NCBI GenBank assembly: GCA_036500765.1
Contig: DASYBM010000004.1
Coordinates: 310,001 to 374,000 of the forward strand
Source: Candidatus Sulfotelmatobacter sp.
GTDB taxonomy: Bacteria; Acidobacteriota; Terriglobia; Terriglobales; Acidobacteriaceae
Length of the DNA: 64,000 nt
Direction: 5' to 3'
How positions within the stretch are numbered: position 1 is the first letter of the stretch; each line of letters opens with the position of its first letter. Below the pieces are notes generated by a model. The model made no database searches and was not told where the DNA came from. It saw only the letters and a list, made by a program, of their open reading frames with translations. This document shows, in pieces, positions 1 to 5,793 of the stretch. Made by a program: the position numbers and the translations under genes.

Positions 1-165
1 TTCTCCACGCGCATCGCTGTCCTGAGCCTGTTCGGCATGATGAACTGGATTTATACCTGGCACAACTCCCGCGTGGACGGCGATGCCGCGTCGATTGCCG
101 GCGAAATGGGTGACGTCTTCCTGCGCGGAGTTATGACGAGCACAAAAGCCCGCAAAGAGCGATAA
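1..165 (+). CDS. TetR/AcrR-type transcriptional regulator, C-terminal fragment
   Basis: The window opens inside this gene; only the last 54 codons are present, read in frame 1 to the TAA at 163-165. The pattern FGMMNWIYTWHN followed by an acidic helix and a final FLRG resembles the C-terminal ligand-binding domain of TetR regulators of acyl-CoA degradation genes (KstR2/FadR-like), where a conserved NW-x-x-x-W motif precedes a closing amphipathic helix. The DNA-binding domain is outside the window. It sits 84 bp upstream of, and co-directional with, the acyl-CoA locus, so local control of that locus by a CoA thioester is plausible but inferred. Family assignment rests on one short motif. Confidence 0.55.
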   Translation, partial: FSTRIAVLSLFGMMNWIYTWHNSRVDGDAASIAGEMGDVFLRGVMTSTKARKER

Positions 166-249
166 CGGCGCGGCCTGAAGCTGTGCTTTAAGGGGTTCGG
201 AAGTCTAGATGTTTGAGATCAAAAGATTAAAGATTAAGGAGTCATTCCC

Positions 250-1071
250 ATGGCGACAACGGTACAACCAGCAGCGGGCGAATCCACCAAGCAACTTGTG
301 AACTACCGCACCGACGGCGGGGTGGCGCTGATCGAAATGTGCGATCCGCCCGCCAACACCTACACCTACGAGATGAACCGCCAACTGGACGAGGCGATTC
401 TGAAGGCTCGGATGGACAACGACGTTTATGTGATCGTGATGACTGGCGCGGGAGAGAAGTTCTTCTCCGCGGGCGCGAACATCAAGATGCTGACCAGCGT
501 CGATCCTACCTTCAAGTATTACTTCTGCCTGCACGCCAATGAAATGCTGCTTCGCCTAGAGCACACGCCGAAACTGGTGATCGCGGCTATTAACGGACAC
601 TGCGTGGGCGGAGGACTGGAGATCGCGATGGCAGCCGATCTGCGCATTGCGCGCAAAGAGGCGGGAAAAATTGGCCTGCCCGAAGTGAATCTGGGAGTGC
701 TGCCCGGAACCGGCGGCACGCAGCGGCTTTCGCGCATGGTAGGCAAGAGCAAGGCCATCGAACTGATGGTGACCGGTAACACGTTTTCATTCGAAGAGGC
801 GCAGGAGTTGGGCATCGTAAACGACATCTTCGAGCGCGAAGGTTTCATGGAAAACATCATGGAATATGCCAAGCAGTTCTGCCCGCCCAACAAGGCGTCG
901 AAGGCCGTGGGGCGCATCAAACGCGCAGTACAGACTGGCTGGGAGATTCCGATGGAGTCGGCGCTGGCGGTCGAGCGCGAGAACCAGCAGTTGCTCTTCC
1001 AAAGCGAAGATGCGAAAGAAGGCTTGGCCGCATACGTGGAAAAACGCCCTGCGACCTTCAAAGCGAAGTAA
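250..1071 (+). CDS. Enoyl-CoA hydratase/isomerase (crotonase family)
   Basis: A 273-residue crotonase-fold protein, normal length for the family. The CoA/oxyanion-hole segments GEKFFSAGANIKM (69-80) and GHCVGGGLEIA (116-126) are intact, and both catalytic glutamates of true hydratases are present (E124 and E145 in GLPEVNLG). It should add water to a 2,3-unsaturated acyl-CoA. The start is set by AAGGAG at 237-242, seven bases before the ATG. It is first in a co-directional run with an aldehyde dehydrogenase and a BoxB-like oxygenase, so its substrate may be a ring-derived enoyl-CoA rather than a plain fatty acyl-CoA; sequence alone cannot decide. It is half the length of BoxC (about 550 residues), so it is not that ring-cleaving enzyme. 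Confidence 0.85.
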   Translation: MATTVQPAAGESTKQLVNYRTDGGVALIEMCDPPANTYTYEMNRQLDEAILKARMDNDVYVIVMTGAGEKFFSAGANIKMLTSVDPTFKYYFCLHANEMLLRLEHTPKLVIAAINGHCVGGGLEIAMAADLRIARKEAGKIGLPEVNLGVLPGTGGTQRLSRMVGKSKAIELMVTGNTFSFEEAQELGIVNDIFEREGFMENIMEYAKQFCPPNKASKAVGRIKRAVQTGWEIPMESALAVERENQQLLFQSEDAKEGLAAYVEKRPATFKAK

Positions 1072-1137
1072 GAGTTGGAGTGGTAAATGATCGTGTGGGG
1101 ACGGGCGCCGCCCAGCGAGTGGACAAAAGGAATGTTG

Positions 1138-2601
1138 ATGATCGTACCGAAAGTGAACGTCAAACCCGGCCAATTGCTCATCGACGGGCAATGGATCGGC
1201 AGTTCAAAGAACTTCGACACCGTCAATCCCGCGACGGGTGAAGTATTGACGCAAATTGCGGAAGCATCACCCGCTGATGTCGATCGCGCGGTGGAAGCTG
1301 CGCGCCGAGCCTTCGAAGACCGCAGCGGCGCGTGGCGCAAACTCTCAGCCAGCGAACGCGGACGGCTGATCTGGAAACTCGCCGACTTGGTTGAGAAGAA
1401 TATCGACGAACTGGCCGAACTGGAAACGCTCGACAACGGCAAGCCGATTTTCGAGTCGCGCTACGTCGATATGCCGATGGTGGTCGACGTGTTGCGTTAC
1501 TACGCCGGCCTCGCAACCAAAATTCATGGTGAGACCGTCAACACATTCGACACCGCTTTTACCTATACATTGCGTGAACCCGTTGGCGTGGTCGGACTGA
1601 TCGTTCCCTGGAACTTTCCTCTATTGCTGGCCTCCTGGAAGGTGGGTCCAGCGCTGGCTTGCGGAAATACGATTGTGTTGAAGCCCGCGGAACAGACTCC
1701 GCTGACCACGTTGAAGTTGGGAGAACTCGTCATGGAGGCCGGCTTTCCTGCCGGTGTAGTGAATATTCTCACAGGCGGGCCTGAGACGGGCAAAGTAATC
1801 GTTGCGCATCCTGGCATCGACAAGATTGCGTTCACGGGCTCAACCGCGGTGGGGAAAGAAATTATGCGTGGGGCGGCCGACACGCTGAAGCGAGTGACGC
1901 TCGAGCTTGGGGGCAAGTCACCGAACATTGTTTTTGCCGACGCCGATGTCGACAGCGCAGTGAAAGGCGCGATCAACGGCATCTTTTACGGCAAGGGCGA
2001 AGTCTGCAACGCAGGCTCGCGGCTATTTCTCGAAAGCAAACTGAAAGACGAATTTACTGAGAAATTGGTGACGCGCGCTTTGAAGATGCGGCCGGGCGAT
2101 CCACTCGATCCGAAGACGAGGCTCGGGGCCATCGTCAGCCAGGAGCAGATGCAGTCGGTGCTCGGCTTTATCGAAGCGGGCAAAAAAGATGGCGCAAAGT
2201 TGGTTGCCGGCGGCAATCGCGTTGCCGTGGATGGAAACAAAGGATTTTTTCTCGAGCCCACCATCTTCGGCGACGTGAAGAATGACATGACGATTGCGCG
2301 AGAGGAAATCTTCGGTCCTGTGCTCTCAGTATTGACGTTTGACGATGTCGACGCGGTGATCGAACAGGCGAACAACAATCCGTATGGCCTCGCGGCCGCG
2401 GTTTGGACGCGCGACGTGAAGAAGGCGCACACCGTTTCGCGCAGCCTGAAGGCGGGAACCGTCTGGATCAACACCTACGGATTGATGGATGCGTCGCTGC
2501 CCTTCGGCGGGTACAAGAGTTCAGGCTTCGGCCGCGAACTGGGTGCGCACGCCGTGGAGCATTACACGGAACTGAAAACAGTTTGGCTGAATATTGCGTA
2601 A
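1138..2601 (+). CDS. NAD(P)-dependent aldehyde dehydrogenase
   Basis: A 487-residue ALDH-superfamily enzyme that oxidises an aldehyde to the acid. Visible: N159 in PWNF (oxyanion), the general base E256 in TLELGGK, the nucleophile C290 in GEVCNAGSR and the cofactor motif FTGST (232-236). The reading frame is open back to an ATG at 1087, but the extra 17 codons (VWGRAPPSEW...) look like non-coding, repeat-like sequence, whereas ATG 1138 is preceded by AAAGGA at 1125-1130 and gives the usual family N-terminus; 1132 is also possible. Overall it resembles betaine/retinal-type ALDHs, not BoxD or PaaZ, so it could detoxify or process a semialdehyde from the neighbouring aromatic pathway. The substrate is unknown. 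Confidence 0.88.
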   Translation: MIVPKVNVKPGQLLIDGQWIGSSKNFDTVNPATGEVLTQIAEASPADVDRAVEAARRAFEDRSGAWRKLSASERGRLIWKLADLVEKNIDELAELETLDNGKPIFESRYVDMPMVVDVLRYYAGLATKIHGETVNTFDTAFTYTLREPVGVVGLIVPWNFPLLLASWKVGPALACGNTIVLKPAEQTPLTTLKLGELVMEAGFPAGVVNILTGGPETGKVIVAHPGIDKIAFTGSTAVGKEIMRGAADTLKRVTLELGGKSPNIVFADADVDSAVKGAINGIFYGKGEVCNAGSRLFLESKLKDEFTEKLVTRALKMRPGDPLDPKTRLGAIVSQEQMQSVLGFIEAGKKDGAKLVAGGNRVAVDGNKGFFLEPTIFGDVKNDMTIAREEIFGPVLSVLTFDDVDAVIEQANNNPYGLAAAVWTRDVKKAHTVSRSLKAGTVWINTYGLMDASLPFGGYKSSGFGRELGAHAVEHYTELKTVWLNIA

Positions 2602-2609
2602 AGCAGCAA

Positions 2610-2655
2610 TTAGCAGTCAGCATTCAGGCCGTATTGGTGGAATGCTAAATGCTAA
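2610..2655. repeat. Intergenic inverted repeat (hairpin)
   Basis: Arms 2610-2625 and 2640-2655 pair at 14 of 16 positions around a 14-base loop and consist of the words ttagca/gaatgcta. It lies between the aldehyde dehydrogenase stop and the BoxB-like gene. No T-run follows, so it is more likely a repeat element or mRNA processing site than an intrinsic terminator. Two similar word-built hairpins occur at 5156-5211 and 49917-50023. Confidence 0.6.
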
Positions 2656-2705
2656 ATTTTGAGGCTAAAGCTCAGAAGAGTTGCTGCGATAGGGAGTCAT
2701 AGCTC

Positions 2706-3881
2706 ATGCCGGGAAAAGTTGCAAAAATCGGAACTTTTAGCGATTGGATCGGATTGTTCAACGACTGGCGCAAAGATATTGGCGTCAACTCCGAAGATAT
2801 CGACGCCTTTCATTTCGACACGCTCTATGGCGCCATCGATACTGAAGAGATTGAATTCGGCTCGTACCAAGGCCGCCGCAAGTGGGAGAACCTGCGCCAG
2901 ATTCCGACGCAGCAGATGCGCGACGCACTGATGAATATGATCGTGTATCAGGGCGATACGGAATTCGCGAGCGTCGAGCAGCAGCGCAATCTGCTCGAAA
3001 ACGCTCCTACCGAGTGGGACCGCCGCGCCATCACGCGGGTGATGATCGAGGAGATGCGGCACGGTTGGCAGATGTGTGCTCTCCTCGTCGATCATTTCGG
3101 CTACTCCGGCAAAGTCGAAGCGCAGAAGATGCTGGAGCGGCGCGCCTTTGAGAATAAGCGATTGTTGGGCGCCTTTAATGTCGACGTCGACAACTGGATG
3201 GACTTTTTCACCTACACCGACTTCGTTGACCGCGATGGAAAATTTCAGTTACAGATGCTCAAGTATTCCGCATTCGCTCCGCTGGGACGATCCATGTCGT
3301 ACATGCTGCGCGAAGAAGCGTTTCATATGGGCACGGGCAACGACGGCCTGCGGCGGATCGTGGAAGCGGGAGTAATTCCCGCGTGGCTGATTCAGAAATA
3401 TCTGAACAAGTGGATTTCCAGTTCGTATGATCTGTTCGGCACCGACCATTCTTCGTCGGCCCACTGGGCCTATGTGTGGGGCGTGAAGGGCCGCTATGAC
3501 GAACCGAAAAACGATAAAGCGCCGGACCTCGACGACCTGAACGATTACAACCGCAATCTTTATCGCGACGAAGTGGCAGGACTGATCGAACGTTTCAACA
3601 GCGCTCTGCGGGCGGGCGAGCCCAAATTGTATGCACCGGACATCAAATTCAACCGCGCTATCGGCAAATGGGCAGGACAGAAATTCCACGCGCAGACGGG
3701 CGAAGCTCTTGATGACCGTGCGAACGAAGAACACGTAAGAGAATACATGCCTTCCCCCGAAGACAAAAAGCTTCTGCTCGACATCATTAACAACGAAAAG
3801 AAATGGATCGCGGAGAAAACAGGCGCACGCGACCCGCTCTCGACCATTGGAGAAGTACGAAAGTCGGCGATCAACCTGTAG
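2706..3881 (+). CDS. BoxB-like di-iron acyl-CoA oxygenase (PaaA/BoxB superfamily)
   Basis: A 391-residue ferritin-like di-iron protein closest in pattern to the epoxidase subunit of benzoyl-CoA 2,3-epoxidase. The metal-ligand pattern is visible: E86 in QGDTEFASVEQQR, E116-x-x-H119 in EEMRHGWQM, D177 in DRDGKFQL and E204-x-x-H207 in EEAFHMG. BoxB enzymes turn an aromatic CoA thioester into a ring epoxide using O2 and electrons from a reductase (BoxA). No BoxA or PaaE-type reductase is present here. The protein is about 80 residues shorter than typical BoxB (about 475), mainly at the N-terminus. GGGAG at 2692-2695 supports the ATG at 2706. Neighbouring CoA hydratases support a role in aromatic CoA catabolism. 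The exact substrate is inference; a PF05138-type acyl-CoA oxygenase of another specificity is the alternative. Confidence 0.75.
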   Translation: MPGKVAKIGTFSDWIGLFNDWRKDIGVNSEDIDAFHFDTLYGAIDTEEIEFGSYQGRRKWENLRQIPTQQMRDALMNMIVYQGDTEFASVEQQRNLLENAPTEWDRRAITRVMIEEMRHGWQMCALLVDHFGYSGKVEAQKMLERRAFENKRLLGAFNVDVDNWMDFFTYTDFVDRDGKFQLQMLKYSAFAPLGRSMSYMLREEAFHMGTGNDGLRRIVEAGVIPAWLIQKYLNKWISSSYDLFGTDHSSSAHWAYVWGVKGRYDEPKNDKAPDLDDLNDYNRNLYRDEVAGLIERFNSALRAGEPKLYAPDIKFNRAIGKWAGQKFHAQTGEALDDRANEEHVREYMPSPEDKKLLLDIINNEKKWIAEKTGARDPLSTIGEVRKSAINL

Positions 3882-3925
3882 AAGGACGATTTTCAACGCA
3901 GATAACGCCGAATACGCCAAGCGAT

Positions 3926-4714
3926 ATGGGAACCACGTCGATACGTTCAGGATCCAGTCGGCTTCAGTCGGAGTTCAGCCCTCCTGTGGCGCGGATTGTG
4001 CTTCAGCATGCGCCGCTGAATGTGATCGACGTTGCGATGATGGAGGAATTGACGCAATCGCTGGCTGAGATCGAGGCGCGGCAGGATATCGCTGTGATCG
4101 TTTTCAGCGGCGCGGGGAAATGTTTTTCCGTAGGCGTGGATGTCGCCGCGCATACTCCTGATACGGTCGAAGAGATGCTGGCGAAGTTTCACACTGTGAT
4201 TCGTGCTTTGCTGACGACGAAGAAAGTTACGGTTGCGTCAGTGCACGGCTATTGTCTTGGCGGAGGCGCGGAGTTGGCCATGGTTTGCGATATGGCCTAC
4301 ACGGCCGAATCGGCGCAATGGGGATTTCCGGAGATCAAGCTGGGATGCTATCCGCCGGTGGCATGTACGGCGCTGGCTGCGCTGGTGGGGCAAAAGTACG
4401 CTGCAGAACTGATTCTGACCGGCCGCACGATCGACGGCAACGAGGCGAGCGCGATCGGTCTGGCGAATCGGGCAGTGAACGAGCAGGATTTGGACAGCAT
4501 GGTTGAGCGATCGATCGACTCATTGCGGAAAGTGAGTCCCGCAGCTCTGGCCTGTGCCAAAAAGGCTTCTTACGCCTGGGATTCAATGCACTTCGATAAG
4601 GGCCTCGCCCGCGCCGAGCGGATTTATTTCGATGAATTGATGAAGACCGAAGACGCGCAGGAAGGTATTGAGGCTTTCATGCAGAAGCGGCAGCCGCATT
4701 GGAAAGGGAAGTAG
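3926..4714 (+). CDS. Crotonase-family hydratase resembling cyclohexa-1,5-diene-1-carbonyl-CoA hydratase
   Basis: A 262-residue protein with the crotonase fold. The segments FSVGVDVAAHTPDTVEEML (67-85) and GFPEIKLGCYPPVA (133-146) follow the pattern I recall for dienoyl-CoA hydratases (Dch/BzdW/BamR), including the GV(D/E)V...H element after the oxyanion hole and PPVA after the second acidic residue. E116 and E136 are the expected catalytic positions. Dch hydrates the diene made when benzoyl-CoA is reduced. Here it follows an oxygenase, so it may act on a ring-reduced or epoxide-derived intermediate. The frame is open back to 3803 inside the preceding gene; ATG 3926 gives a family-length protein, though no clear ribosome site precedes it. 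Confidence 0.68.
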   Translation: MGTTSIRSGSSRLQSEFSPPVARIVLQHAPLNVIDVAMMEELTQSLAEIEARQDIAVIVFSGAGKCFSVGVDVAAHTPDTVEEMLAKFHTVIRALLTTKKVTVASVHGYCLGGGAELAMVCDMAYTAESAQWGFPEIKLGCYPPVACTALAALVGQKYAAELILTGRTIDGNEASAIGLANRAVNEQDLDSMVERSIDSLRKVSPAALACAKKASYAWDSMHFDKGLARAERIYFDELMKTEDAQEGIEAFMQKRQPHWKGK

Positions 4715-4749
4715 GTGGAGTTTGGCTCACGCTGAGGGCCGGTTAAGCG

Positions 4750-4793
4750 GAGATCTTTCGCTTCGACTGAAAGACGCCTCCGCTCAGGATGAC
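4750..4793. repeat. Short dispersed repeat fragment (GAGATCTTTCGCT type)
   Basis: The 13-mer gagatctttcgct at 4750-4762 recurs at 10380-10392. At this copy it continues into a ...ctccgctcaggatgac end, a word order I associate with dispersed intergenic repeats of acidobacterial genomes. It lies between the hydratase and the rhodanese gene. Only two copies are in the window, so repeat status is tentative. Confidence 0.4.
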
Positions 4794-4823
4794 CGCGTAG
4801 CCCCGCGGAGATTTTAGTAAAAG

Positions 4824-5147
4824 ATGGATTACGAGATCACGCCCGAAGACGTAAAAGGCAAAGTGGATGCCGCAGAACCGTTCACTTTGCTCGACGTGCG
4901 CGAATCGTGGGAGTTTGAGACCGCCAAGATAGACGGCGCCAAACTGATGCCGATGGGCGATGTGCCGTCGCGTGCGCATCAGGAGCTTGATCCCGATGAC
5001 CACATCGTGGTGGTGTGCCATCATGGCGTGCGCTCAATGAGTGTCACGGTATGGCTGAGGCAGCAAGGTTTCGACAAGGCGCAATCGATGCGTGGCGGCA
5101 TCGATGCCTGGTCGCGACGCGTGGATGGGAAAGTGCCGACGTACTGA
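4824..5147 (+). CDS. Single-domain rhodanese (sulfurtransferase)
   Basis: A 107-residue protein consisting of one rhodanese domain. The active-site loop VVCHHGVRS (63-71) has the catalytic C65 and the C-x-x-G-x-R pattern of GlpE-like rhodaneses; LLDVRESWEF (22-31) is the CH2A motif. Such proteins pass persulfide sulfur to an acceptor. It sits directly upstream of the molybdenum hydroxylase genes, whose cofactor needs a terminal sulfido ligand in this enzyme family; no XdhC-type insertion protein is visible, so a role in cofactor sulfuration is conceivable but is inference. No convincing ribosome site precedes the ATG. Confidence 0.85.
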   Translation: MDYEITPEDVKGKVDAAEPFTLLDVRESWEFETAKIDGAKLMPMGDVPSRAHQELDPDDHIVVVCHHGVRSMSVTVWLRQQGFDKAQSMRGGIDAWSRRVDGKVPTY

Positions 5148-5155
5148 AAGCGCTT

Positions 5156-5211
5156 TTGGCCTTTGGCTCTTAGCTTTTAGCCAAATCGGCAAGCTAAGAG
5201 CCAAGGGCCAA
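5156..5211. repeat. Near-perfect 21-bp inverted repeat upstream of hcrC
   Basis: Arms 5156-5176 and 5191-5211 pair at 20 of 21 positions with a 14-base loop. It ends 16 bases before the hcrC start, so it would fold just ahead of that gene's translation start and could limit or insulate it from the rhodanese transcript. There is no T-run, so it is not a classical terminator. The arms are made of aagctaagagcca-type words, like other spacer hairpins in this window. Confidence 0.75.
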
Positions 5212-5227
5212 TAGCCTAGAGCCATTC

Positions 5228-5761
5228 ATGAAAAAAGAACTCATAGAGCTCCGCATCAACGGCCGCAGGCACGAGGTTGCCATCGAGCCCAGCGCGCTGC
5301 TGCTCGACGTGTTGCGGCAGGAACTGCAACTCACGGGGTCCAAGCGCGGCTGCGATGATTCGTCGTGCGGCGCCTGTACTGTGCTGGTTGACGGTGTGGC
5401 CATGATGTCGTGCACGCTATTGGCAGCGAGTTGTGAAGGGCAGCAGATCACCACGGTCGAAGGAGTCAGCCAGCACGGCGCGCTGGCGGCGATCCAGAAA
5501 GCCTATGGCGACTGGGGCGGAGCGCAATGCGGCTACTGTACTCCGGGCTTCATGATGACGGTGAAGGCGCTGTTGGCGGAGAATCCTGATCCCTCCGAGG
5601 CCGACGTTCGCGCCGCGCTGAGCAGCAATCTTTGCCGGTGTACCGGCTACAGCCAGATGTACGCAGCGATCAGATCGGCAATTTTGGCAGAGCAACGAGA
5701 GATAGCGGCGCGCGACGTTGCAGCGCTGGCGACAGCGGATTCCTCGCTGCGCTCGGAATGA
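5228..5761 (+). CDS. hcrC: 4-Hydroxybenzoyl-CoA reductase-like, 2Fe-2S subunit
   Basis: A 177-residue ferredoxin-like subunit of the xanthine oxidase family. The plant-type [2Fe-2S] loop uses C42, C47, C50 and C62; the C-terminal four-helix domain carries the second cluster with C101, C104, C136 and C138 (QCGYCTPGF and CRCTGY). It relays electrons between the FAD/4Fe-4S subunit and the molybdenum site. Subunit identity as HcrC rather than a generic XdhC/CoxS-like protein comes from the downstream hcrB signature. The last residues (DSSLRSE) are encoded by a 27-bp dispersed repeat (5738-5764) that also supplies the stop codon, so the tail is probably not ancestral. Confidence 0.82.
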   Translation: MKKELIELRINGRRHEVAIEPSALLLDVLRQELQLTGSKRGCDDSSCGACTVLVDGVAMMSCTLLAASCEGQQITTVEGVSQHGALAAIQKAYGDWGGAQCGYCTPGFMMTVKALLAENPDPSEADVRAALSSNLCRCTGYSQMYAAIRSAILAEQREIAARDVAALATADSSLRSE

Positions 5762-5764
5762 CAA
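5738..5764 (-). repeat. Dispersed repeat R1, copy 1 (27 bp)
   Basis: This 27-base stretch is identical, in inverted orientation, to 51028-51054. It spans the end of hcrC and supplies its stop codon. The core, read on the - strand, is cattccgagcgcagcgagg. Two perfect 27-mers 45 kb apart and on opposite strands are not expected by chance and mark a dispersed element. Confidence 0.85.
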
Positions 5765-5793
5765 AGCTCGGGATGGACACGCAGGATCATGAA

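Noticed and set aside
250-1071. Assigning the first hydratase as BoxC
   Set aside because: BoxC proteins are about twice as long; this is an ordinary 273-residue crotonase with both glutamates.
1138-2601. Assigning the aldehyde dehydrogenase as BoxD
   Set aside because: It follows the classical betaine/retinal-type ALDH pattern instead of the BoxD/PaaZ pattern.
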